Shown here one piece after another: positions 48,477-57,353 of a stretch of 64,000 bases of DNA; the first letter of the stretch is position 1, and each line of letters starts with the position of its first letter. A program made the position numbers and the translations under genes. Below the pieces are notes generated by a model. The model was given only the letters and a program-made list of their open reading frames with translations. It had not been told where the DNA came from and did not search any database. This DNA comes from Candidatus Gastranaerophilales bacterium (lineage in GTDB: Bacteria > Cyanobacteriota > Vampirovibrionia > Gastranaerophilales > Gastranaerophilaceae): positions 124,001-188,000 of the forward strand of contig CALVAK010000002.1 of the NCBI GenBank assembly GCA_944325525.1, in the 5' to 3' direction.

Positions 48477-50106
48477 TTATCCAATTCTTCTTTAATAATT
48501 TTATTACACATTCGATTTTTTTAATATCGTATTTATTTTTTTCAGCCTGTTTTTTCCTGAAAATATTTGTTGTAAGAATTGATTCTTTTGACAATTCTCT
48601 TAACGAAATAAAGTGATTAAAAATACTCCGTTGAATTAAAACCATTTCAAAAATTTTAAAAAGTTCAACATTATATAATAATGTATAAAAAATTAAAGCT
48701 TCCTTCTTTTTCATGTTAGTATTCAAAAGATAAGCACAATGTTCAATTCTTTTAATCCAAGTTTTTCTTGTAATATCATCAAAGACATTAGAAATATTGT
48801 TTTTTATAAGCTCGTTAACAAATTCAATATTAATATTACTACAATTATATATTTCATCTAAAATCATACTTATCACAGAATTTTCAGAAGGTTTTATATA
48901 CCACCTGAATGTGAATTCTTTAGTAAGAAGAGTAGTGAATTCATCTTTGTCAACGGAAACAGTTTGCAAAGAAGAATTAAGAATTTCTATAATGGTTTTA
49001 TTCATAGGCTGAATATCAATTAAAAGAGAATCCCAGCATATAAATTCATAAGGAAATGTCAACTTATTTGAAATAGTAAGATTAACGGCATCTTGAATAC
49101 AAGATTTAACATAAGATGGGTTTACTTTGTACCTGCCCTCAGATTGATAGAATCTGCTAATTACTTTAACTATTTCGTTCTGTGAAATATTATAAAAACC
49201 AAAACAATCAACAATTCCGGTTATGTCATTAGTGACAACTGCAGAAAGAGAATATTTCTTACTTTTATTAACTCTAGATATCAAAAAAGCCTGATTACCG
49301 TTGCCGTCAGGGATAGTAGTAAAAAATTCGGCAGGAAAAGAATCCTTAACAACATTTTTAAAATATTTAATGTAATCATTTTGATTAACACCGGCAAGTT
49401 TGAGTTTTTTTAATCCTAAATTACAGGCATTAACAATTTCAGGATTATCACTTATTTCTGCGAGATAAGAAAAAGGCTTTAATGCAAGTGAAGATTTTAA
49501 ATCGGATAATACTCCAATTACTTCGAGCTTAAAACTGTCATCAAAGTCCGAATACAAAATTGGATATATAATATTTGCAAGAATATCACCCGAATAATCC
49601 AGTTTAAGCGATTGAAGTAAAACTTTTCTATCATTAGAAGGAACTGCCGAAACAAAATCCAAGAAATCAAGCATAGCTTCAGGATTAACTGCTGCATTTT
49701 CAAGAAGTTTCTTGGTGTCTGTATCAAGTATCTCCTTTGGATTATCAAAATATGAAGGTATAGAATTATAATCTAAATCAGAACCATATATTCTTAACAG
49801 TTGAACAAGCTTATATTTTGTATCATCCGAATAATTACTCGACTTTAAAATATCAAAAATTTTTTCTTCAGCAAAATCTTTGTCAATCAATTCTTTAATC
49901 AAACAACCGGTAAAAAGGAGCTCTTTCTCGCTCATTTTTATATATTCTTTAAAAAAGATATTAAATAAAGCAGCTTTATCATCAATAAAATTTAACTCAT
50001 CATAAAGTTTTGTTAATATATCTTCACTGAATTCATTAATAGATTTTATTTTAGAAATAACAGAAAGAACTTTTGCACGTATTTGCAGCTTAGATAACTC
50101 TGACAT
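48469..50106 (-). CDS. helical-repeat protein of unknown function
   Basis: A 545-residue protein with no recognised domain. The first ~250 residues look like HEAT-type helical pairs (e.g. PILYSDFDDSFKLEVIGVLSDLKSSLALKPFSYLAEISDNP). The middle (about 265-330) has beta-like stretches such as QAFLISRVNKSKKYSLSAVV, and the end is helical and Lys-rich. No signal peptide or membrane segment. It is coupled to the zinc-finger gene (TAATG) and overlaps ruvX, so it is firmly part of this operon. Its role is unknown. Confidence 0.72.
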   Translation of the reverse strand: MSELSKLQIRAKVLSVISKIKSINEFSEDILTKLYDELNFIDDKAALFNIFFKEYIKMSEKELLFTGCLIKELIDKDFAEEKIFDILKSSNYSDDTKYKLVQLLRIYGSDLDYNSIPSYFDNPKEILDTDTKKLLENAAVNPEAMLDFLDFVSAVPSNDRKVLLQSLKLDYSGDILANIIYPILYSDFDDSFKLEVIGVLSDLKSSLALKPFSYLAEISDNPEIVNACNLGLKKLKLAGVNQNDYIKYFKNVVKDSFPAEFFTTIPDGNGNQAFLISRVNKSKKYSLSAVVTNDITGIVDCFGFYNISQNEIVKVISRFYQSEGRYKVNPSYVKSCIQDAVNLTISNKLTFPYEFICWDSLLIDIQPMNKTIIEILNSSLQTVSVDKDEFTTLLTKEFTFRWYIKPSENSVISMILDEIYNCSNINIEFVNELIKNNISNVFDDITRKTWIKRIEHCAYLLNTNMKKKEALIFYTLLYNVELFKIFEMVLIQRSIFNHFISLRELSKESILTTNIFRKKQAEKNKYDIKKIECVIKLLKKNWINE

Positions 50107-50378
50107 TATTTGATTTTGCTCCAGAAAATATCAAGTATTTTTTGTGCTTCATTTGAGGGAAGTTTATCTTCAAGAATTAAATATTGAACAGCAATCATAG
50201 TACATTCTGAACAAATATTAACCCCGGGTCCCTGAACCATTTTAACAACCTGCGTATTTGGTCTGCCGCAAAAACTGCAATATACCGGCTCAACATTGTT
50301 TTTATTTTCTTCTTTTACCGGTTCTTTGTTTTTTTGTCTTGCACTTTTTAAAGAAATTATTTTTTCTGAATCACTCAT
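50106..50378 (-). CDS. stand-alone ClpX-type zinc finger protein
   Basis: A 90-residue protein whose centre, CSFCGRPNTQVVKMVQGPG followed by ICSEC, is the C4 zinc finger found at the N-terminus of ClpX. No AAA+ domain follows: the remaining ~25 residues are helical and the gene ends normally. In ClpX the finger dimerises and binds adaptors and substrates, so a small adaptor or competitor role is possible but unproven. First gene of the ruvX operon. Confidence 0.88.
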   Translation of the reverse strand: MSDSEKIISLKSARQKNKEPVKEENKNNVEPVYCSFCGRPNTQVVKMVQGPGVNICSECTMIAVQYLILEDKLPSNEAQKILDIFWSKIK

Positions 50379-50489
50379 TTTATTATCTCTTTACAAATAT
50401 CATATCCTCCAAATATTGTATACTATTTTAAAAATATTGCAAAATTTTCATTTTAAGTTTATAGTTAAAATCACGACTGGGGAACTATT

Positions 50490-51080
50490 ATGAAGAAAAT
50501 ATTTTTATTATTTACAATATTAATAGTATCAGTAATGACAACTGCTTGTATTAACAATCTGGCGGTACAGGAACTAAACAGTAAAGCTGTTAAGTATATG
50601 GATAATGGTGATAGTGAAACTGCTATTTGCAGATTAAAATCAAGTCTTGACTTAGATAATGAAATTTATCAGACGCATTATAATCTTGCTGTAGCATATA
50701 ATAATGTTGGTCAATATGAAGAAGCAATTGTTGAATTAAACAAAGTTCTTGAATTAAAACCTGATTTTTATGATGCAATATACACGCTTGCCGTTGCAAA
50801 AGAAGCAATTGCCTTTAAAATTATTGAAAATGATAATGAAGATGAAGATACAGTAAAAAAATATACTAAAGATGAAATTACCGAGTTTAATAATAAAGCT
50901 TCCGAAGTAATTGAACTTTACAATCAATATCTTTCTAAAAAAGTTAATGCAAAAGAATCAGATGTTATTAATGCAAGAATAAGTGATATTAATTCTAAAA
51001 TAAAACAATTTTCGGAAGAATATGCCACTTTAGAAGAAGAAAGCCAGAAAAACAATGAATCCGGCGAAGTTAATGAATAA
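50490..51080 (+). CDS. TPR lipoprotein
   Basis: A 196-residue protein with a lipoprotein signal peptide: hydrophobic core then TTAC, giving Cys20 as the lipidated residue. Two to three TPR units follow (ETAICRLKSSLDLDNEIYQT, YNNVGQYEEAIVELNKVLELKP). The C-terminus is Glu/Asn-rich. A GGGGAA ribosome binding site precedes the ATG. The neighbour downstream is lgt, the enzyme that would lipidate it. Confidence 0.87.
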   Translation: MKKIFLLFTILIVSVMTTACINNLAVQELNSKAVKYMDNGDSETAICRLKSSLDLDNEIYQTHYNLAVAYNNVGQYEEAIVELNKVLELKPDFYDAIYTLAVAKEAIAFKIIENDNEDEDTVKKYTKDEITEFNNKASEVIELYNQYLSKKVNAKESDVINARISDINSKIKQFSEEYATLEEESQKNNESGEVNE

Positions 51081-51092
51081 TTTGGAAGTCAA

Positions 51093-51881
51093 ATGTTTAA
51101 ATCGCCGGGACACATAGCTTTTAGTTTTTATTCCATTGACATACATTATTATGGAATAATTATGTCTTTTTCAATTTTATTTGCACTTTTTATTATTTTA
51201 TTAATAAGAAAAAAGTTTTTTAAAGATATATCCGTTGATTCAATATTTGATATTTCTCTTTTACTTATAATATCAGGCATAATAGGTGCAAGAATTTATT
51301 ATGTACTATTTGATTATAAATATTTTTTAAATCATCCAACAGAAATATTCGCAATATGGAACGGAGGAATATCAATTCACGGAGCAATACTAGGCGGAGT
51401 TATTGCATTTTATATATATGCAAGAAAGAAACATTATGACTTTTTAAAATATGCAGATTTATTTGTAACCGGAACAATATTCGCACAGGCAATCGGACGT
51501 TGGGGCAATTTTTTTAATTCAGAAGCTTTCGGACTTCCTTGCTCCCTTCCTTGGAAATTATACATTCCTTACCCTTTAAGACCAGTTGAATATAGAAGTT
51601 TTGAATATTTCCATCCGGCTTTTTTGTATGAATCAATCTTAAACTTCATAATTTTTCTTGTCCTATTATTAATTCTTTATAAATATCCAGAAAGAAAAAA
51701 CGGCATACTGTTCTTTACATATATACTTTTATATTCATTTGTAAGAATTTGCACTGAAACAATAAGAATTGACAGTGTATTTAATGTATCAATTTTTCAT
51801 ATTGCACATATTATAAGTATCATACTAATATTATTTTCTTGCATAGGAATTTATCTTACATTAAAGAAAAAAACTTCATAA
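51093..51881 (+). CDS. lgt: prolipoprotein diacylglyceryl transferase
   Basis: A 262-residue membrane enzyme with about seven membrane segments. ISGIIGARIYYVLF, NGGISIHGAILGGVIAFY, and the Lgt signature IGRWGNFFNSEAFG are diagnostic. It transfers diacylglycerol from phosphatidylglycerol to the lipobox cysteine of lipoproteins. It lies 12 bases after the TPR lipoprotein gene. Confidence 0.97.
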   Translation: MFKSPGHIAFSFYSIDIHYYGIIMSFSILFALFIILLIRKKFFKDISVDSIFDISLLLIISGIIGARIYYVLFDYKYFLNHPTEIFAIWNGGISIHGAILGGVIAFYIYARKKHYDFLKYADLFVTGTIFAQAIGRWGNFFNSEAFGLPCSLPWKLYIPYPLRPVEYRSFEYFHPAFLYESILNFIIFLVLLLILYKYPERKNGILFFTYILLYSFVRICTETIRIDSVFNVSIFHIAHIISIILILFSCIGIYLTLKKKTS

Positions 51882-51884
51882 ATT

Positions 51885-51912
51885 TTGTATTAAAACCAGT
51901 TTGATTTATAAT
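51885..51912 (+). promoter_or_regulatory. promoter with -10 box 6 nt before ATG (MCE gene)
   Basis: TTGTAT (51885-51890), a 16 bp spacer, TATAAT (51907-51912), AATACA, then the ATG at 51919. The predicted transcript begins at the start codon. No ribosome binding site is present. Confidence 0.6.
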
Positions 51913-51918
51913 AATACA

Positions 51919-52605
51919 ATGAAGAAGAAATATATATTACTAATAGAAATTATAGTATGGTTGCTAATATTGTCAGGTTCTTTCTATTTTTTAATCTATA
52001 ACTCCGCAATAAAAGAAAATGCACAAAATTCGTATTATTTATTCTTTGATGATGTTGAAGGACTGGTAAAAGGTTCTCCTGTCAGATTGATGGGAATAAA
52101 CATAGGATATATCAGAGATATAAAAATATTTGATAACAAAGTTTTTGTATCTTTTCTTGTAACAAAGAACAATGTAAAAATACCGCAAAAAGCAATTGCA
52201 ACAATAGAATTTTACGGTTTAGGCGGTTCAACATCACTGGAACTAAGACCGGATATATTTTCAGAAACTGATGAAGAAATTATAACGCCTGTTGAATCCT
52301 ACAGAATACAGGATTTTTGGGACGGACAAAAACTTGTTTCAAATGTAATGATTGATATATACGGAAGTGTAGGAAGAACTATTGACAGGGCAAATCTTAT
52401 TGAAAATAAACAGTGGTTTAAGCAAAGTTCATTGGTAGAAAAGATAACCCAGCAAACAGGGCTGGTCAATTCACAGCAATCAGTATTAATATATAAGCTT
52501 TCTGAAGCAACATTCAAATATTCCAGAAATAACAAACAAGATAAAACAAATACCTTATCAAAATTTAGTAACGAAAAAGAAACAGAGGTTCAAACTAATG
52601 ACTGA
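51919..52605 (+). CDS. MCE-domain (MlaD-like) protein
   Basis: A 228-residue protein with one N-terminal membrane segment (about residues 5-25) and an MCE domain: FFDDVEGLVKGSPVRLMGINIGYIRDI, IPQKAIATIEFYGLGGSTSLEL. Such proteins form ring-shaped channels for lipid traffic between membranes. The frame opens with a TTG at 51901, but that codon lies before the -10 box, so the ATG at 51919 is chosen. It overlaps upp by 8 bases. No MlaE/MlaF partner is in the window. Confidence 0.88.
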   Translation: MKKKYILLIEIIVWLLILSGSFYFLIYNSAIKENAQNSYYLFFDDVEGLVKGSPVRLMGINIGYIRDIKIFDNKVFVSFLVTKNNVKIPQKAIATIEFYGLGGSTSLELRPDIFSETDEEIITPVESYRIQDFWDGQKLVSNVMIDIYGSVGRTIDRANLIENKQWFKQSSLVEKITQQTGLVNSQQSVLIYKLSEATFKYSRNNKQDKTNTLSKFSNEKETEVQTND

Positions 52606-53260
52606 ATACAAAAATGTATGTGTTGTTAATCATCCTTTATGTTGCCATAATCTAAGCATTATTAGAAACAAAGAAACAAATGCCGAAGTTTTTAGAAATG
52701 CAATAAAAAGAATAACATATCTTCTATTTTATAAAGCAACTGAAGATTTGACTCTTGAAGATATCGAAATAGATACACCGCTTGAAAGATGCAGAACGAA
52801 AATATTAAAACGTGATAAAGAAGTGATAATTGCACCTATATTAAGAGCCGGTTTAATTTTTTCAGATGTTGCTAATGAAATAATGCCCTTCGCCACAGTA
52901 AGACACATCGGAATGTACAGAGACGAAGAAACATTAACTCCTGTCTGGTACTATAATAAAATTCCTGTTGAATTTGATAATCCAAAAGACAAAATAATAT
53001 TAATACTGGATCCGATGCTGGCAACAGGTAATTCAGCAATTGATGCCATCAAATTATTTGCAAATAAAAAAGTTCCACAAAATAATATAAGATTTATAAG
53101 CCTTATTTCAGCACCGGAGGGACTAAATAAAGTTCAAACTATGTATCCTGATGTAAAAATTATTACAGCAAGCATAGATAACTGTTTGAATGAATACGGG
53201 TACATAAGACCCGGACTTGGTGATGCTGGTGATAGAATTTTTAATACGGTCGAAAACTAA
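52598..53260 (+). CDS. upp: uracil phosphoribosyltransferase
   Basis: A 220-residue enzyme. VVNHPLCCHNLSIIRNKET at the start, PILRAGLIFSDV, and the PRPP-binding ILDPMLATGNSA are characteristic of Upp, as is GDAGDRIFNT at the end. It salvages uracil to UMP. It overlaps the MCE gene and is followed immediately by the PgeF-like gene, with overlapping stop and start. Confidence 0.96.
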   Translation: MTEYKNVCVVNHPLCCHNLSIIRNKETNAEVFRNAIKRITYLLFYKATEDLTLEDIEIDTPLERCRTKILKRDKEVIIAPILRAGLIFSDVANEIMPFATVRHIGMYRDEETLTPVWYYNKIPVEFDNPKDKIILILDPMLATGNSAIDAIKLFANKKVPQNNIRFISLISAPEGLNKVQTMYPDVKIITASIDNCLNEYGYIRPGLGDAGDRIFNTVEN

Positions 53261-53982
53261 TGTTCTATTTTAGCTTGTTTTCTGGTAAAAAAATTTTAAA
53301 ATCATCTTTTATAGATGAATGTTTTTTTACAACAAGAGATTTTGTTCTTACTCCGTCAGCAAGAAAAGATTTAGAAAAAACAGCATCAGAAAATATGAAT
53401 CAGATGTTAAAAACATATAATGGATGTCGTTTAATAACAGCAGAACAGGTGCATGGAGATAAAATTGAAATTGTTAATGATAATATTTCTCATTATCCTG
53501 AAACAGATGCAATAATATCTAATATAAAAGATACCATCTTAATGCTTAATTTTGCAGATTGTACACCAATAATTTTATACAGTAAAAAAGATAAAACCGG
53601 AGCATTAATTCATGCCGGATGGAGAGGAAGTGCAAAAAAGATTACCCAAAAAACAGTAATAAAAATGCAGGAACAATTAAACATAAAACCTGAAAATATA
53701 GCAGCAGTGATAGGGCCGTCTATTGGTAAATGCTGTTTTGAAACAGACGAAGATGTTTTTGAAAAGTTAATTGATGATAAAAATCAAACAAAACTGTATA
53801 ATAGAAAAGGTAAAAAATTTTTTATAGATTTAAAATTATTAAATATGCAACAATTATATTATACAGGTGTAAAAAATATTGATATTTGTGACTATTGCAC
53901 ATGCTGTATGTCTGATATATTTTTTTCATATAGAAAAGAAAAAGGTATAACAGCAAGACATTCAGCAATTTTAAAAATATAA
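53260..53982 (+). CDS. PgeF/YfiH family (polyphenol oxidase/laccase-domain) protein
   Basis: A 240-residue protein of the DUF152/YfiH family. NFADCTPIILY, GALIHAGWRGSAKKI, IGPSIGKCCFETDEDV and the C-terminal TARHSAIL carry the conserved Cys and His residues. The family has been tied to peptidoglycan editing and purine nucleoside phosphorylase activity. The start overlaps the upp stop (TAATG). Confidence 0.92.
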   Translation: MFYFSLFSGKKILKSSFIDECFFTTRDFVLTPSARKDLEKTASENMNQMLKTYNGCRLITAEQVHGDKIEIVNDNISHYPETDAIISNIKDTILMLNFADCTPIILYSKKDKTGALIHAGWRGSAKKITQKTVIKMQEQLNIKPENIAAVIGPSIGKCCFETDEDVFEKLIDDKNQTKLYNRKGKKFFIDLKLLNMQQLYYTGVKNIDICDYCTCCMSDIFFSYRKEKGITARHSAILKI

Positions 53983-53993
53983 AGGGGATATAT

Positions 53994-55295
53994 ATGTCAG
54001 TAATAGAAAAACTAGCCGTAATTTCAGATACGATAACAAAATTAATGAATTTTGTCATTACAGATGATATTGTTAAACCTGATTTTGATGAATATTTAAC
54101 AACACTGTCAGCAAGAAATACTGATAAAAGCAGACTACAAGCTTTAATAATCCCTTATATTTTTGAAAGAAGACTTACAAAAAAAACAATTATAGAGCTT
54201 TTTAAAGAAAAAAATCCATCATTAACAAATGAAGAAGAGGAAATATTAAAAAGTCTTTCACAATCATTTTCATCTGTATTTGAAATAAAACGTGTATTAA
54301 GTAACGGTTTTGAACTATATAATCTTGTTAACGAAAAATTATATAAAGTTCTTTCTCTTGTAAAAATGAATAATTTCAGAGGAATTACTCCTGGTCAGTA
54401 TGCACTTTGCAGAATTTTCCCGATGAGAGATGAATTTTACCTTCTTGAAATATCGAATGTTTTATCAAGCATAAATAAAGAGGAAGTATATAAATATGCA
54501 ATAGCAAAAATCATAGAAAAACCTGAAGATGCATATGAACAAAATCCTAAAAAATACGAACAGATAGAAAAACTTGTTAAAGATTTTGGTAAAAAATTTC
54601 ACGAATGCTTTGATAATAATGTCGTAATAACTACTAATTTGTATGCTGATAATTTAATTAATCTATACAATGTTTATTGTGACGAAGGAGTAATGCCGGA
54701 CAAATCAGAAATTGAAGCAAATATAAAAGAAGTTGAACATAACAGGTATTTTACGGTTTCTGATTTTAAAAATTCATATTCAAATTTTATGGAAAAATCA
54801 CTTGAAGGATTTTCATCACATTCAAGTATATATGACATAGGTATAATTTATGATGAAGAACTCGGACTCTTTGTTCTTCCTTTTTACCAAACATTCTGTA
54901 AGATATATGAAGCTGATGACTATAAAGAAATACAAGGGTACAAGGACTGTGTAAAAAATTTTCTTGAAAATGATAAAGTCCCTGCAAATATTATAAAGAA
55001 CATTGCTACCAAATATCAAAATTTTATTCAAAGAACAAATGAAATTTTAAATACTAATTACACTTTAGATGAATTATTAAATTATTATAAATCTGATTCT
55101 CTTGAAAAGAAAATATTTTCATCAGCAAGTGTTTTATATGCATCAAAAATATTTGAACAAATGATGAATTTTGTAAATACAAAAGAAGCGACAAAAGCTA
55201 AAGAAGGAATTGATTATTCACACGTTGGCAGAAATGACAAATGTCCGTGCGGAAGCGGCAAGAAATACAAAAACTGCTGTATGCCTAAAGAATAA
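53994..55295 (+). CDS. SEC-C motif protein of unknown function
   Basis: A 433-residue protein. The last ~25 residues are a SEC-C zinc-binding motif, GRNDKCPCGSGKKYKNCC, as at the tail of SecA. The rest is mostly helical with no recognised domain, except a GITPGQYALCRIFPMRDEFYL stretch near the middle that could be a small beta module. It may bind a protein or ribosome partner through the SEC-C motif. AAAGGGG precedes the ATG. Confidence 0.82.
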   Translation: MSVIEKLAVISDTITKLMNFVITDDIVKPDFDEYLTTLSARNTDKSRLQALIIPYIFERRLTKKTIIELFKEKNPSLTNEEEEILKSLSQSFSSVFEIKRVLSNGFELYNLVNEKLYKVLSLVKMNNFRGITPGQYALCRIFPMRDEFYLLEISNVLSSINKEEVYKYAIAKIIEKPEDAYEQNPKKYEQIEKLVKDFGKKFHECFDNNVVITTNLYADNLINLYNVYCDEGVMPDKSEIEANIKEVEHNRYFTVSDFKNSYSNFMEKSLEGFSSHSSIYDIGIIYDEELGLFVLPFYQTFCKIYEADDYKEIQGYKDCVKNFLENDKVPANIIKNIATKYQNFIQRTNEILNTNYTLDELLNYYKSDSLEKKIFSSASVLYASKIFEQMMNFVNTKEATKAKEGIDYSHVGRNDKCPCGSGKKYKNCCMPKE

Positions 55296-55375
55296 TTATA
55301 AAATTTATTAATAAAACTTTATATGAAAAAAATATTACTATTAAATGAAGATTTTTATATTAAAATTAAAATTAC

Positions 55376-55448
55376 GGGCGGTTAGCGCAGCTGGTAGCGC
55401 ATCACATTGACATTGTGGGGGTCGCTGGTTCGAGTCCAGTACTGCCCA
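55376..55448 (+). tRNA. tRNA-Val (anticodon GAC)
   Basis: A 73-base cloverleaf. Acceptor GGGCGGT pairs with ACTGCCC, the D arm is GCGC/GCGC, the anticodon stem TCACA/TGTGG encloses TTGACAT with anticodon GAC, and the T arm GCTGG/CCAGT encloses TTCGAGT. The discriminator is A. The CCA end is not encoded. Reads GUC and GUU. Confidence 0.95.
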
Positions 55449-55484
55449 GTTTTTCCGGTAATACTTTTTACATACAAAATTCAA

Positions 55485-56384
55485 ATGAATAATAAAGTTG
55501 AAAATATAAGTGATAAAACACCTGCATTTTTATATCCTTTTATACTTAAGAAAAGATATAAAGAAATTACCGGTAATAATTTACATCTATTTTTGCCAAA
55601 ACTTCTTTCAGAAAAAGTTCAATGGTTAAAACTTTTTGACTCAACAAAAGAAAAAGCTGAATTTTCTGATAAAGTTAAAGCAAGAGAGTTATTTTGCCGG
55701 AAAATACCAGACGGAAAAAAATACTTAAAACCTGTATTCGGAGTATGGAACAGCTTTGATGAAATTAATTTTGACACTCTTCCTGAAAGATTTATATTAA
55801 AATTAAATCACGGCTGCGGATTTAATTCTTTTGTAATGAATAAAGACGTCCTACTTTCAAGCCCAAAACAATTCGAATCATTTAAAAACAGAATAAATCT
55901 TTTTTACAATACCAGATATCATTTAAACAGTCTTGAACTTCACTATAAATACATAAAACCTAAAATTTTTGCCGAAGAAATAATAGGAGAAGATAATGTA
56001 CTTCTATTTAATGATTGGATGATATATTGCTTTAACGGAAGGCCTGAGTTTTGTAATTATATTATCCGCTATAAAGATGGATTTAATTACTCATACGTAT
56101 ATAATGAAGAATTTAAAAAACTTGATTTCTCGATTGCATACACAAAAGCACAAAATAATCTTGTAAAGCCGTATAATTACGAGAAAATGTTTGAATTTGC
56201 CAAAATTCTTTCAAAAGATTTTAAATTTGTCAGAGTAGATTTTATAGAACATAATAAAAAACTTTATTTTGCAGAAATGACATTTACACCTCACAGCGGC
56301 TATTTCAGATATAACGGTATAAATCAAACAACGCAGGAATCATTAAAAATAGACAGAATGCTCGGTGATATGCTAAAACTATAA
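55485..56384 (+). CDS. TupA-like ATP-grasp protein
   Basis: A 299-residue protein of the TupA-like ATP-grasp family. FILKLNHGCGFN, EEIIGEDNVLLFNDWMIYCFNGRP, VRVDFIEHNKKLYFAEMTFTPHSGY carry the nucleotide- and metal-binding blocks. The family occurs in surface-polymer gene clusters (teichuronopeptide synthesis), where it would attach an amino acid by an amide bond. The open frame extends upstream into tRNA-Val, so the ATG at 55485 is taken. It is 15 bases before the methyltransferase gene. Confidence 0.87.
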   Translation: MNNKVENISDKTPAFLYPFILKKRYKEITGNNLHLFLPKLLSEKVQWLKLFDSTKEKAEFSDKVKARELFCRKIPDGKKYLKPVFGVWNSFDEINFDTLPERFILKLNHGCGFNSFVMNKDVLLSSPKQFESFKNRINLFYNTRYHLNSLELHYKYIKPKIFAEEIIGEDNVLLFNDWMIYCFNGRPEFCNYIIRYKDGFNYSYVYNEEFKKLDFSIAYTKAQNNLVKPYNYEKMFEFAKILSKDFKFVRVDFIEHNKKLYFAEMTFTPHSGYFRYNGINQTTQESLKIDRMLGDMLKL

Positions 56385-56399
56385 TACGGAAAATAAGAT

Positions 56400-57266
56400 A
56401 TGAATACTAATTCAAATAACTGGCTTGAATGGCTAAAAGAAACAAGATATTCAGAAATAGACAGCCAAAATATGCAAAATACAAATAATTGGCTTGATAG
56501 TACAAGAAATATAGTTTTAAACAATTCAAAAATAAAAAAAAATGATGTCGTTATAGATATCGGAACCGGTACTGGTTTTTTAGGAATTAAAATTCTTGAA
56601 AAAATGTCTGGTGCAGGAAAAGTAATTTTTGCAGACAACGACGAAGAATGCCTTAATGAATGTAAAAAAAACATTAACAATAAAAAAATTAATACCGGCT
56701 ATGAAATAATAAAAACCGATTGTACTGATATAAAAATCAGTTCAAACAGTATTGATAAAGCAGTAATGCGTTCAGTTCTAGTTCATATAGATAATAAAGA
56801 AAAAGCACTACAAGAAATATACAGAATACTTAAGCCTGAAGGAATATTCACAGCATTTGAACCCGTTCTATACTATAATACAAGACTTTCAGAACTAATT
56901 AAAGATAAAGAAAATAAAAACCTGGAAAAACTAAAACGAATTGAATCTGTCGTTTGGAATGATGACAAAGAATCTTTATTCAATTATAATTATGAATCAC
57001 TAAGTAATTTATTAAAAAATGCCGGATTCTCACACTATAATATACAAAAAATTAAAACAGAAACACAGTGCATATTAAATGAAAAATATATTGATTCCTG
57101 GATGGAATTAAAACCAGCACCATATAAAAAATCTTTAAAAGAAAGATTTTTGTATCTTATAGACAATAAAGAATACGACGAAATAATAAATGATATAAAA
57201 AGTATTACACATGAAAAACCATTTATAACAAATTCCTATTTTGCACTAATAAGTGCAAAAAAATAA
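56400..57266 (+). CDS. class I SAM-dependent methyltransferase
   Basis: A 288-residue protein. The SAM site is VIDIGTGTGFLGIKIL, followed by VIFADNDEE, an IDKAVMRSVLVHIDNKEKALQEIYRILKPEGIF stretch of UbiE/Methyltransf_11 type and a C-terminal extension of about 110 residues. The acceptor is unknown. Close spacing to the TupA-like gene suggests a joint role in modifying a cell-surface or small molecule. The end of the gene forms a 9 bp hairpin at 57239-57260, but without a T run. Confidence 0.87.
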   Translation: MNTNSNNWLEWLKETRYSEIDSQNMQNTNNWLDSTRNIVLNNSKIKKNDVVIDIGTGTGFLGIKILEKMSGAGKVIFADNDEECLNECKKNINNKKINTGYEIIKTDCTDIKISSNSIDKAVMRSVLVHIDNKEKALQEIYRILKPEGIFTAFEPVLYYNTRLSELIKDKENKNLEKLKRIESVVWNDDKESLFNYNYESLSNLLKNAGFSHYNIQKIKTETQCILNEKYIDSWMELKPAPYKKSLKERFLYLIDNKEYDEIINDIKSITHEKPFITNSYFALISAKK

Positions 57267-57293
57267 AAACAGGATATATTTTTGTTAATTTTT

Positions 57294-57321
57294 TTGAGAG
57301 AATAAATATTCCCTGTATAAT
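57294..57321 (+). promoter_or_regulatory. promoter of the CNNM/CBS gene
   Basis: TTGAGA (57294-57299), 16 bp, TATAAT (57316-57321). The gene's AGAGG ribosome binding site and ATG follow about 30 bases later. Confidence 0.6.
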
Positions 57322-57353
57322 AAAAATAAATATACTATTTTTAAAGAGGCTTT

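Noticed and set aside
55407..55484. N-terminal extension of the TupA-like gene starting inside tRNA-Val
   Set aside because: The codons overlap the tRNA cloverleaf, and the protein family begins after the ATG at 55485.
57239..57260. Hairpin TTTTGCACT / AGTGCAAAA at the end of the methyltransferase gene, first taken for a terminator
   Set aside because: The stem is perfect but no T run follows on either strand, so it is not called a rho-independent terminator.
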